Source: Halictus rubicundus
Taxonomy: Eukaryota > Arthropoda > Insecta > Hymenoptera > Halictidae
Direction: 5' to 3'
Assembly: GCF_050948215.1 (NCBI RefSeq)
Contig: NC_135158.1
Location: 5,069,822 to 5,133,821, forward strand
DNA: 64,000 nt
Shown here in pieces: positions 48,044 through 59,079 of this stretch. Position numbers and translations under genes: made by a program. The notes below the pieces were generated by a model that saw nothing but the letters and a program-made list of their open reading frames with translations, made no database searches and was not told where the DNA came from. Every line of letters begins with the position of its first letter. Position 1 is the stretch's first letter.

Positions 48044-49600
48044 CGACACATAGATCTTCTCGATCAGCACGAACACACTGGTCGTAAAGTTCTCAGAGGA
48101 TTGAACCGGTAGTCTTGATCTCAAATCCTATGGTCGTGAATCGAATGTTGAGACGATGAACTGCAAGTTAGCAAATGAACGTCGCACAAGCTAGCTCTTC
48201 AGGAAGACTGCAGGGTCCAGGCGATCCCGTGGCTCTTACATAGGCTCTGCGTGTCCCCTTCTTCTCGCGAAATCGAGTGGGGACCGATCACGATTCCCTT
48301 GATCGGTCGGCGGAATTTTTAACCGATCCAGCGATTCGGAAACGTGACTTGATCGCAGGTTGGGTGGAGTATCGATCTGAATTTTCATAGAAGCGTCTCG
48401 AATGATCGCGGCAGATTAGGGGCGAGCCAATGAAGACTTATTTCTAGATCTACTAGGTCACTCCGATCTCTGAATGATTAGCTAGATCGCCGATGTGTCA
48501 CCTCGATGCGTCCCTCCAAACTTGTTTGTTTGCAAAAATCGAATCGTCGCGTCAGACGATGAATTAATGAAGGTGACCTGCTACTCCGGGAAAAATAGAT
48601 TTCAGAAATTTTCCTTAGGTTTCTTGGATGATTGTTCGGTGTATTACACTGTTTCTTGGAGAATGATCGGCGAGAAGAAACATCGAATATAGCGCCGGCA
48701 GCTATAATTCTTTCGGTGCGAGCCAATAGGGAGGACTATTATCATTCGGGCTAAAACAAACTGCGCGTTTGTTCTCGGCACCGAAAATTTCGGAGTCCCC
48801 GTGGCTGCTGAACTAACTTTAGGGTGAGGAATGGGACACCTAATGGTCGTAAAGGGCCTCGCCTCGGCCTCCGCGTAAATCAACGGCGCATCAATCTTTT
48901 TTCGGGATTCTCACGTGATCTTGATTACGGGGAGTAATTAGGTTTATCTAGTTCTTCGTTTTTTACGCTCTCTCTCAATCGCATAATAACGCGAGCCGTG
49001 CCCAAACGTGTAAATTATGCATCCCGGGACGAATAAAGAATAAACCGACCAGCTGACAACCAACTACAAACTAGAATCTGACGCAACATCGCTCCCAGGT
49101 GTCATCAGGTGTTGCTTTCAAGCAAACAAGACGTTTTATCTGAGAAAAAGCCGGCCAAGAGCAACATTTTTTTCGCAATAATATATAAAGAAACATTTTT
49201 TATGCAATTTTCTTGATTATCCGCGGAAATGCTAATGATTTTAAATCGCTATAGCGATCCTTGCGAACCCCCTTCCCCTTCCTGATGAAAGATTCCACTA
49301 AAATTACCATATTCTTCGAAAGATAATCCGCTTCATAAAATATTAATTTCAACATAAAAAATACGTGTATTTCCATAAATTAATAATCGATACCGTTTCA
49401 ATTGTCTAGATTTGCTTCTGGTAATCCTGAATGAACGCAATAACGTGTAATGTAAATAGGTACTATATTTAAAAAAGTTCTGATGTACAATTAAATAAAT
49501 TGTCTATAATTCTATATGTATAATATAACATGTATATAATTCTTCCGTTTGTCCTTCATATCGCATGGATACTTGTATCACATTTACAGTAATATATCAA
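48044..49600. other. Intergenic region between the small-protein gene and DDRGK1
   Basis: Must contain the upstream promoter of the minus-strand small gene and the 3' end of DDRGK1. No dispersed repeat copy and no coding exon was seen. 49,150-49,560 is AT-rich. Confidence 0.5.
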
Positions 49601-49634
49601 TTTATTGCAGTGTATTTTACAGTTCAGATAGAAT

Positions 49635-50835
49635 CTATCTTGCCTCCACCATGTTGACTTTGTTTTCTGGTGTTAGATTTATTAAACGATTCGAATTCTC
49701 GGCCAGTTCGGTGATGCTGACTCTACCTCGCTGTTTTACGAACTTTGCTACAGCTTCGAACTCATTCGGAGAGATGTAAATGAATTTCCCTCTATCATCG
49801 ATTACCCCTGTTAAATTTCCATTCGATTGTAACTCGTTTATCCTGTCGACAACGCTTGCAGCCTTCAGGTTGAAGATTGCAGCCAAGTCTTCTAATACTA
49901 CTACTTTGTTATCTTTAATATACTGTACAAATGTTTCTAATAGATCTTCTTCGTCCTCTTCCTTGTCCTGATCGTAGCCTTCTTCCTCTACGCTAAATGC
50001 TTCCTTCATCCTCAAGTATTCTTCGTACTCCTTCTTCTCTTTCTCTTCTCTGGCTTTCCTCTCAGCTTCTTCCTGCTTCTGTTCCTCTTCACGTTCCTTT
50101 TCATACTGTTTGTCCCTCTGTTCTTGAATCAACTGATCCCTCTTCCTGCGCTCTTCTCTATCCCTCTCAGCTACTTCTCTTTGCATCTTCTTCTCTGCTT
50201 TAGCTGCTAGCTTCGCCTTCTTCTTGGCTCCCATTTTCTGATCGGACACATCTGGCTTCTCATCTGCTTCATCATTGGCTTCGTTCCCCGATGCATCCTC
50301 ATCTTCCTGACTCTGTGCAGCAATGGCAGTTGCTTGGAGACGACGCCTGACTGTTCGTTGACCCGCTGCCCTCCTTATCCTCTTCTCCTGAACACCCTGT
50401 GCATCGGATGGCCTCTTCTTAGCAACTATAATCGGTCCAAAGTAGCGAACAGTTTGAATTAATATTTATCCTTACAATTTACGATTTCTAGATACTACCT
50501 TCAATTTCTGAATATTACAATTAACCTATTATCGTGTTTTTGAGTAATAAATCAATAAATAATACAAATAGCTAACTTCATTAGCATTCCGTGTCATTCC
50601 AAAAAAAGTTAGCATAATAATCTCAAGAAAAACTGTCAAAGCAACCGTTTCAAAATAAACCAAGAGGTTAGGAACGTGTCAAATTTTGGAGCAGGGACTG
50701 TCTTATCGGAATGTGTGAAAAAAAGTATGATTGACTGGTGAAGGACGTACCGGATCTTCTGTTCAGGAATATCATGCATACTACGATCAAAAGCAATATT
50801 ACAATTGCCAGGAAAGCTAACACGGTGACATCCAT
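49635..50835 (-). CDS. DDRGK1: DDRGK domain-containing protein 1 (UFMylation adaptor)
   Basis: ER-anchored adaptor (UFBP1) of the UFM1 ligase complex, acting with UFL1 in ER-phagy and ER homeostasis (family knowledge). There are two exons. Exon 1 (50835-50751) encodes an N-terminal hydrophobic anchor (residues about 4-24), ends in phase 1 and has donor GTACGT. Exon 2 (50425-49635) follows an acceptor ending TATAG. The joined product is 291 aa, close to the usual length. It has a basic stretch after the anchor, a long charged K/E/R-rich region predicted helical (about 90-175), an acidic segment before FVQYIKDNKVVVLEDL (a likely UFM1-interacting region), and a C-terminal winged-helix/PCI-like fold holding the name motif DDRGK at 238-242, followed by FIYIS. 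The gene is head-to-head with eca, with start codons 198 bp apart. An AATAAA lies on the minus strand at 49601-49606, about 30 bp past the stop. Nothing looks broken. Confidence 0.95.
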
Positions 50836-51033
50836 TTTTTATTTTTCATACACTACACATTATCGGCAAGGTGGCAAGGTGTATATCGACGAGACACAGT
50901 GGCGCCGCTCGCGTGAATTTCACAAATTGTTTTCGTACATAGGTGACGTGTGCTGTGTACTGTCGTTCGCAGGATTTTGTTCGCAATTTCATAATTTCGG
51001 CGTGCTATCAGAAGCACCGCACCGTAGATAATC
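50836..51033. promoter_or_regulatory. Bidirectional promoter between DDRGK1 and eca
   Basis: Only 198 bp separate the start codons of two divergent genes, so both promoters and 5' UTRs must sit here unless an upstream exon was missed. No convincing TATA box is visible. A TGACGTG core at 50944-50950 matches the CRE/UPR-element consensus bound by ATF6 or XBP1 in animals. That binding is inference. Confidence 0.7.
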
Positions 51034-51984
51034 ATGTTAAAACACGGAGGTGTATTCCTCGTATTTTTATGCATCCTCGAGTATGGGACCGGATTATACT
51101 TTCACATCGGCGAAACAGAGCGAAAGTGTTTCCTCGAGGAAATTCCAGATGAAACAACAGTCTTAGGTGTGTATGAAATTAATAAATTAATAAAAATACT
51201 GTTTATTCATCTTTCGCCATGCTGAGTTTTATATTCTCGTTTTTCTTTCTAGTAAATTACAAGGTCGAAATATTCGACCCCCGAACAAATGGGTTCATGC
51301 CCAGCAGTCCTGGAATGGGGATGCATGTGGAAGTCAACGATCCAGATTTTAAAACAATTCTTTCAAGAGTGTACAGTTCAGAGGGACGAATTTCTTTCAC
51401 CTCTCACACACCTGGCGAACATATCATTTGCCTTTATTCTAACAGCAGCGCTTGGTTCAGTGGTACTCAGCTGGTACGTGAACCACAGCTGTGCAAGCAC
51501 TTCTAGCTAATTATACACAGGATCAAAAGATTTTGATTACCAATGATTATTTCTATTTCTTTGACCGCAAATTGTTTTATTTATCCGATGTGACTTGTTT
51601 CTTTGAATGTCCAGCGAGTTCATCTGGACATCCAAGTGGGTGAACATGCCATTGACTATGCCAACATAGCGCAGAAGGAAAAGTTCACTGAATTGCAACT
51701 GAGAATACGTCAGCTTCTTGACCAAGTGGAACAGATCACCAAGGAACAAAATTATCAAAGGGTAACCGGTTTTCTTTTGCATTTTTTTATTTTCCATTTG
51801 TGTTTGAATTATCTTTGAATCATTTCTGTTTCAGTACCGAGAGGAACGTTTTAGGCAAACATCTGAGAGCACGCACAGACGTGTGTTCTGGTGGTCCCTC
51901 GCACAGTCTGTGGTTTTGTTATCCTTGGGTATATGGCAAATGAAACATTTGAAGAACTTCTTCGAAGCAAAGAAACTAGTATAA
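51034..51984 (+). CDS. eca: p24 family cargo receptor (TMED4/9-like, eclair)
   Basis: Type I membrane protein of COPI/COPII vesicles that sorts cargo between ER and Golgi (family knowledge). There are four exons: 51034-51166, 51253-51473, 51615-51761 and 51835-51984. Joined they encode 216 aa, the normal length. In order: signal peptide (1 to about 20); GOLD domain (about 21-118) with the conserved cysteine pair C32 and C104 and the motif SHTPGEHIICLYSN; a luminal coiled coil (about 119-175, with VHLDIQVGEHAIDYA and QVEQITKEQNYQR); a transmembrane helix (about 184-204); and a short cytosolic tail with the FF export signal and a C-terminal KKLV dilysine COPI signal. The family's usual QRWREER is QRYREER here, exactly at the exon 3/4 join. 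All junctions are GT-AG with open frames. A possible AATAAA lies at 52227-52232. It is divergent from DDRGK1, and DNLZ follows on the same strand. Confidence 0.95.
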
Positions 51985-52498
51985 AATAAGATTGAGTTAT
52001 TCCTAGGGTATTAGGCATTTTAAATTATCCTTCGTCATCGTATGAAACTCGATTTAATTTATTTAAAAAAAAAAAAGAAGTCAAAGATTGTAAGCATAGA
52101 ATGATGGTTTGTTTTCAACAACAATGTGGGCGTGTCCACAGATGTTCCTCTATCAAGCATATATTCATTCAAAATGAACGATTCTATAGTGTAACAAAAA
52201 CGATGTATGATGCGATTTTCCATAGAAATAAACTCTGTCATGATTTTTAAAAAACTTCCTGTAAATTTATATAACAGGTTATATGACGATACCAATGTTG
52301 AACAAAATGGCGTCCGGATACATGTGAACTCACCTTCAGACGGTTGTGCTCGACCACGTGAAGTGTCAGAAAAAGATTCTTAGCAGTGACACAGCGAGTA
52401 TATTCGAAATAATTATTAGAAAAAAATCATTTTTAATTGCTAAAAAGTCATAATGCGTGATTAAAATTCATATAGAAGAACACCTATAAAAAGTCGTC

Positions 52499-53068
52499 AT
52501 GTTTCGTCACGCAATCCGGTGTGCAAGTAGATTTGCTTTGACAAAACAGTCTACAAAATTACATCGGGTATTATTGACGTCTAAAAATGATTTTAATATG
52601 AATTTTGACAAAAAATTCTTTGCAAGGACGCAAACGAATCTCTCTAATTCACCGCAAGACAATCATGAAGATATCAAGCAGCCACTCGGCAAGCTTCAGG
52701 GAAAGTTAAAGCTGATGTTTACATGTAAAAAGTGTAACCATAGGAACAGCAAACTTATTTCAAAAGTTGCGTACGAGAAAGGACTAGTTATAGTTCGATG
52801 CGACGGCTGCAAAAATAATCATTTGATCGCTGACAATCTAGGATGGTTTGAGGAAATGAAGAACACAAAGAATATAGAGAAATTTCTATTGTCGAAAGGA
52901 GAGAATGTTTTAAGAATTACAAATGACGTCGATGGCTACATCGAAGTCATGGCCAAAGCGGAATTCGATTTATTGGAGCACAATAGAAGGAATAAGGAAC
53001 GATTACTTAAAGAACAAGGCGAAACGAATAGTGATAAGAAAATAACAGGAACCTCAGAGGACAAATAG
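52499..53068 (+). CDS. DNLZ: DNL-type zinc-ribbon protein (Tim15/Zim17/HEP family)
   Basis: Mitochondrial matrix co-chaperone that keeps mitochondrial Hsp70 soluble and active in protein import (family knowledge). This is an intact single-exon frame of 189 aa. The N terminus (MFRHAIRCASRFALTKQSTK) has several Arg/Lys and no acidic residue, as in a mitochondrial presequence. The zf-DNL domain spans about residues 68-125. It has the two zinc knuckles CKKC (76-79) and CDGC (101-104), and the family motif in which CNHRNSKLISKVAYEKGLVIVR links them, ending with NNHLIADNLGWF. The C-terminal third is charged and probably disordered. The start is the first Met giving a presequence. Stop codons lie upstream in frame, and eca ends about 510 bp before. 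An AATAAA at 53461-53466 could end the transcript. It converges with Dok. Confidence 0.92.
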   Translation: MFRHAIRCASRFALTKQSTKLHRVLLTSKNDFNMNFDKKFFARTQTNLSNSPQDNHEDIKQPLGKLQGKLKLMFTCKKCNHRNSKLISKVAYEKGLVIVRCDGCKNNHLIADNLGWFEEMKNTKNIEKFLLSKGENVLRITNDVDGYIEVMAKAEFDLLEHNRRNKERLLKEQGETNSDKKITGTSEDK

Positions 53069-54355
53069 AGAAAAAAATATATTTAGGCTGATGTAAATGT
53101 TTCGAAATTTATTGTATACCACTTATAGTTCTTATATTACGTGTAACTTATCATATACGTAAAAAATAATATCGGAAGTTTGGTCGGTATCGAAAGACTT
53201 AAAGATTTGTTTTTTGATCCTTTAAATTAAAAATACTAGAACGAACAATGTTCTTTCCATGTTATGCATACTTCGAACGTTTTTTTAAGATTGTATTAAA
53301 TGTAAATAATACTACTAATATGTACAATTTGGTAGACAATACACAGGTTTAAAAAACATTTCTCAGATCGTATAAAAATTTGATGAGATTTGCCTCTTTA
53401 TGCAATTGAACTCTTTCTTTTGTGTGCAAATGGCTTATTACTATTATACGATTTAATATCAATAAATTTGAATGGCAGACCTTGGCACATGAAGTAGAAG
53501 TTACCGTATTATGGCAAATTCTAATTGACAAAATATGAATATTTGTATAAATAACTATCAAGTATGCATGTGTATGATACACTGCTTATAAAACTATGTT
53601 TCACTTAATAATATGGTACATAGTTAAATCCTTTATAAGTGTGTATATATAGTACATAAATCTATAAAATATATGTACTAGAAACATGGGGAATGACTTA
53701 TTGTTTTTCACTTATCACGTATATATATCTATAAATATATAAACTCTGTATCTTGAAGACTTTGTGTTATCATAAACATTTAAACATCTTACTGAAGGCA
53801 CAACTCTAATCGATGTTGCTGTAGCACTGTAATATATAGAACTAATGGTAGTATGAGAATAACAATAATTAAATATCTCTAAGTACACCAGATATTCGAA
53901 TAACATGCAAATTTAACTCTAAAACTTTGCAGAGATTTTACTAAAATTTATCTCGACTTTCCTATCTAATTTCACGATATAAGGCACCTATATCTTTTCG
54001 TTGCAATCAGTCAGTTGTACATTTAAAAAAAATTCGATTTTTTGTAAAAATGATTTCATTTCGTTTCTAATATAATTAACTATTCCTAGATAATTGACAA
54101 TGATTAAAAAGACTAGTATTTCTTAAACTAATCTTTGCAGAAGACGAATGACGTTTCATTTCCGCGCATATATATATTTATATAAACAAAATTGTAAAAT
54201 ATCAACACAACTGTTTCGTTATACAGAAAATGGTAGGAATGAGCTTATTCTAGTCATAATGCAGACTAGTGTTATTTTAATCGTTTCGGAGAACTGAGAA
54301 TCTCTGAATGAAGAATAATTAATATATTTACGAAACGGAAGTTCTTTTGGATCTT
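53069..54355. other. Convergent 3' region of DNLZ and Dok
   Basis: Very AT-rich with scattered TATATA runs (53,640-53,750 and 54,165-54,190). It serves as the 3' UTRs and terminators of the two converging genes. No further gene seen. Confidence 0.6.
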
Positions 54356-56770
54356 TTATACCCTTTTTGGTTTTGACACAATTGCATATTCACTATTATT
54401 AAAGACTTTATGCTTTGGACCCACTGTGCTGCTGGTAGAACCAGAATCGGAATGGTTCGTTTTCTTTCTAATAACACCGTACCCGAGATGACTATCATCC
54501 GCCAATCTAACAGCAGACATATCCTCCACGATATCATAATTAGACCAGGCAGTGGTTGTGTCGACTACGGAACTATTTAACGAAACGTTGGAATGTGAAT
54601 TCTGAGAGGCGTTGCTAAAGTTCCCGAATTTAAATGTACCTTTTTGATTGATTTTGCTCGCAGATCCGAAATGCTCTAACTTATCGTAATCAGATTCGTC
54701 AATGGGTTTACTCGACGCATTAATTGTCGACGTCGTTATCGGATTATCAGAAATACTAGACTTACTTTTAGATGAGTTTTGGGATGATATAAGAGGCATC
54801 ACAGTTTCGTATTGGAAGTCGTCCTCGTTCTCTTTACTTTTGTCGCTGTGCAACAACGAGTTAGCTCGCTCTGTGTGATGTATGGTATCGATACCGTGCG
54901 TTTTCCACGCGTCGTTTCTTACTTCCACTAAATCGTATGAGTGTCTTTCTTCGTCGTCAAATATCGAACTCCCTATCGTCTTTTGGGACAATTCCGGGGA
55001 ATTGTCGCGATTCAATGTCTTGTATTCCCCGCACGCAGACAGGTCTGATAATTCAGAGTCTGCGTTCTTCTTATCCGGCAAACCTTGGAACGCGTATTTC
55101 CGTGGCGGTTTCGCCGGTTTAGACTTGAGAAGAGAAGAGGAAGGTTTACTAGATAAATTAGCGTCCGTATTTGTAGACGAGTTTGATTGCTTTTGGGAAT
55201 TTTGTGGAGTTGAAAAGTCAATGTCAATTAAATTACCAGAACTATTTGGGGAGGGAGGTAACGCTGCTCTGGAGCCTGCTTCCATAGACAAGGCTGCGTG
55301 ATATTGAGCATCGTTGCACTCGATCGCTGGATTACCTTCTTCGTTCATTAATTTCTTCATAGACTTCATCTTGGAGTACATGCACCTGAATATCTCTTGT
55401 TGGCTGCTGTGCTCCATGCGAAAAGAGCCTTCTCCGGACTCACATTTTCTGCCTGCTTCGAAGATAAACTTGCCATCTTTATAGCCGTATCTTCTAATAT
55501 ATCTGTACGGCCAAGTGAACAGAACCATATCACCATCCATTAATTTAATATCAGCTGTAGCCACCACGAGAGTATAATTTCTAGTCTCAAGACCACATCG
55601 TTTGGATGCGTCTGTTTCTACAACTCTGACTGAAAATACACCTTCTCCACTGGTACAATACAGATCATTGTTTTCTTCTATCGTCTGGTTAGAAACGCTG
55701 TCTTTGAACGCTACCAACTGGAAAGCAGTAATCCAATGGCTCATATCTGATTCGGAGTAACATCCAAAATAGTGGATTCCTGATTTGGTTACTACCTACA
55801 TGAAACAATAAAGACAAAGTATTAACCCACCTCGGTATGATTCATTTTAAACGCAACGATGCATTACTTACAGTAAATACATGGGATTGGTTGCTAGGCG
55901 CAATTTTGATGCATGCATCCAAGGTGATGATGCGTGGTGTGTGCAACTGTAGAATAGCTTCTTCTTGGTTGTCGTAGATCTCCACACGCTTGATCCCATA
56001 GTTGCTGGTTCTGAACAGTTGGCAAAACCTTTTGTGCCAGGTTTTCTGTAATGGAGCAACAAGGCATAACATGTAGAAGTATACAGGCTCTGTCAAAGTG
56101 ATTTTAATCAATTTCACAACTTTGAAACAGCCAGTTTTATTGTTAAAACAAAGACAAATAGAAGTTCCAATCTTATTTTAATAATTCTAATGATATTGAT
56201 ACTGATATTCTTAAATCTTGCGTACTCTAAATTGCAGCTAATCCTTTTCGTCACAAATACATAAAATTTGAAGCATAATAACGAATATTACTTCTCACAC
56301 GTAAACGTTATTGTCAAATATGCATAAACTGATTATATTCAATACTGATACTGTTGTAGCAGGTTCATAAAAACATTATATTATAAACAATCGGAAACAA
56401 ACAATTTCAAACGAACATATTTCTGCAAAAATGTTGAGGAACGCCGTGGCGTAGCATTGAAATTTCGACGAAAATATTGCCGTGAATCAAGAGTGACGTG
56501 TATCACGTTGCATCGAGCGCGAGCCCGTGAAACGTCCTGTAACTCGATCGCTTTGTAGGTTATTCCTCGGTGACGATGACTGATAACGAGAGATGGATCA
56601 TTTGCATCCGGCGATGAAGACAATGGGCACGAAACGAACGTCGCGGGATAGAATGCACGGTTGTTGGGATCGTAAATCTGTGCGGGACGTGAACCAACCT
56701 TGAGTTGGCCTAGCATTCCTTGCGGCGGTAACAGCAGAATCCCTTGCAGCAACGGTTCCTCGGGCTCCAT
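54356..56770 (-). CDS. Dok: Docking protein (Dok), PH-PTB adaptor
   Basis: Cytoplasmic adaptor phosphorylated downstream of receptor and Src-family tyrosine kinases (family knowledge). There are three exons: 56770-56699 (24 codons), 56045-55872 (58 codons) and 55795-54356 (480 codons with stop), all phase 0, giving 561 aa. The PH domain covers about residues 8-113 (begins LLQGILLLPP, then KTWHKRFCQLF, ends near HWITAFQLVAF). The IRS-type PTB domain covers about 126-224, with the phosphotyrosine-binding segment YRYIRRYGYKDGKFIFEAGR and the following CESGEGSF. The Ser/Asn-rich tail holds a basic-proline patch (KPAKPPRKY) and candidate phosphotyrosines at about 340 (EYKTL), 369 (SYDLV), 411 (QYETV), 452 (DYDKL), 502 (NYDIV), 521 and 552 (EYAIV). 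The exon 1 donor is GTTGGT, weaker than its neighbours. A variant ATTAAA lies about 75 bp past the stop. It converges with DNLZ and is divergent from Ir93a. Confidence 0.93.
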
Positions 56771-59032
56771 CGTTTCCGCGGAGCATCAGCAGAGTACCCC
56801 GTGTGGGTTGTTGCACTAGGTGCGCGGCCCCGTGCCCCGTGCAATTTCGAAAAACGGGATTTTTCCACTTTCACTCCCACTTTTCCCCCAGGGCGCGATT
56901 CCTCTCACTGGTGGTTCGCCTAGGCTCGTTAACCGTGCGGCTCGCTCGTACGCGTTGCTTCTGTCAGTTTTCCCGGAGACGGTTAGCCCATCATATTGTA
57001 CGTTGCTTGACATTGCACGGGGAATGATTTTTCGGCGGTCTTCTCGCGAGAGAGTTCAACTTCGGCCGGACCTCCGCTGGATATATCGTCCGACGATGCC
57101 TGTATTACGTGTACCACGAGATCTACACATGCATGCGTACAGTCGCTGCATGGTTCTCGGACACATTCGGAGCCAACTGTTCCGAGACTGTAATAGAGCC
57201 GTGCACGTACGAGCCGCGCACCGCACGATGTCACCCGAATCGTCACGAACTAGAATAGCCCCGCAAGATAACTCGCGCACACTGTTATTCCCGGGCGAAC
57301 ATCGTCCGCCTCGAATTTGTTATCGTTCATTGTTATTCTTGCACAGACCCAACAGGAATCGCGCTCGCGATTAACACGTCTTGAATACCGCACGTCCGCA
57401 CCGTTCGAATTTTGTTCCGCCTTTTTCGGTGGATGTTCTTCAGGTTCCATTCAACCGGAAGTGGTGGGACCACATTGAACTACGGGGTGTTCGGTGGATT
57501 CGAAATTCAAACCTTTCCCTAGCATTTTCTTCGTTTTCAGGTGTTTTTGTTGAATTTGTCAACGTTTTCTTATATTCTTATCGATTCTGCGAAGTAGTAG
57601 AAATGAAAATGGACCTATAAATAATATCATAAGGGAATACAAAGCTAGACAAAAATGAGCAGATTAGAAACACAATAAAATAGTCATAGAGAAGATTACA
57701 TAGTCATAGAGAACGACTACACACAACAGTGCTAGGAAGTGTTGGGCTGTTTATACACACTATATACTTGCAAACAATGCCACACGAACATAAAAAACGA
57801 TACAACAATTAGCAAATAAAAAGTAGAATAAAAGAGCAATATAAAAGATAAAGAATGACTGCATACAGAAGTGTTAAACGTTTGTACATTTGCTAAAGAT
57901 TACCATGTCCACGTACACATCGTAAAAGTGACATAAACCAGGACAAAATGCAATAGCTGAATAAACACAGAAGCTCTAGTTTAGTACAACGTATATTTAA
58001 TAAATTATTATTTTCAACTAGAATTAGCTTTTACTTTACTCGCAGAGTTGTATTGATCAGTTAATAATACGGATCGATAGTCAACCAATGAAAGAAATCC
58101 TGAACAATGATAACAAACAACAAGAGATTCGAACGATTAAAAAATGTAACAATGTCTGATTTTTCTAACGACGACGACCGCGCGTAGGTTGTAATAATGC
58201 AACGCCATCGGCTTTATCTCTGATTTCGCTACACGGAAGTGGTATACCGCTGCGTTCCACCGGCCGATATGAAACAATACAATTGTCTCTTCCGTTGACA
58301 GACAGCGACACTAACTGTTGATGTCTTACATGCACGGCGATCGAAAGCAATCTATTGTATACGCTACAGACAGAATTTTAACCGAAATATTTAGCATGCG
58401 AGCATGTTACATTCCTCCTTGTACTAAATCAAATTTTTCTTTTCAGTTAGTCATACCAACATCCGACATTTGTCAGCAGCATTCCATTCTGATTATATCT
58501 CTTCAATGTCCCAGGCTCTAGTTCTAGTTCCTCTTTTTCTATTAAATTATTCACAACCTTTTTATTTTATCAAGACTTTTGACATTCTGGACTAACCATC
58601 GCAAAATTTCCTGAACAGATGCAGGTAGATTCCATGAAGAATTCTTCTTCAGTCTAATTATACTATTGTACTATTAATAAAAAGGTAAGTAAAAACTTAG
58701 ATCGGTTAGAATCCTACCGATGGCTGAATATGTTCTGCGCTCAGGCGAGATCCTCTAAGTTTGGAAAGGTACGAGTCCTACGTGCAGCTTAAATTCAAGA
58801 TCAGCGAAGAGGCACACGTAACTAGACCGAACAATGTCCTGTTCCAATTCCGCGGGGATTCGATCGGTCTGCCATAAGTTATTGAATAGCTGACCTTTCC
58901 TGCGATTCGCGGTGCATCCAGTTTACATTAGGCCTGACCGGCGCACGGCTCGATGATTGCGTTCTGACCGGGCTTGTAATAACGGATTGGCGAAACTAAT
59001 GAAGTGATACATTATTCACCGGTGTCCTCGGC
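56771..59032. other. Divergent intergenic region between Dok and Ir93a
   Basis: 56,780-57,380 is CpG-rich and probably contains the Dok promoter and 5' UTR. 57,600-58,150 is AT-rich with a short direct repeat (ATAGTCATAGAGAA-like, near 57,685 and 57,705). A segment at 58,555-58,620 resembles two segments in Ir93a intron 3. No exon supported. Confidence 0.5.
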
Positions 59033-59040
59033 TTATATAT
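59033..59040 (+). promoter_or_regulatory. TATA-like element upstream of Ir93a
   Basis: TTATATAT lies about 40 bp before the Ir93a start codon. If functional, the 5' UTR would be only about 15-20 nt, so an upstream non-coding exon is an alternative reading. Confidence 0.3.
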
Positions 59041-59079
59041 CGGCCGGGCGATACCGTCCCGGTGTTATTCCCAATAAAA

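Noticed and set aside
47985..48130. Extended in-frame reading upstream of the second first exon (with ENFTTSVFVLIEKIYV)
   Set aside because: Looks protein-like, but it is closed by a stop (TAG) about 85 nt upstream of the ATG with no good acceptor between, so it was treated as 5' UTR.
54882..55301. 139-codon plus-strand frame inside Dok exon 3
   Set aside because: Shadow of the Dok coding strand.
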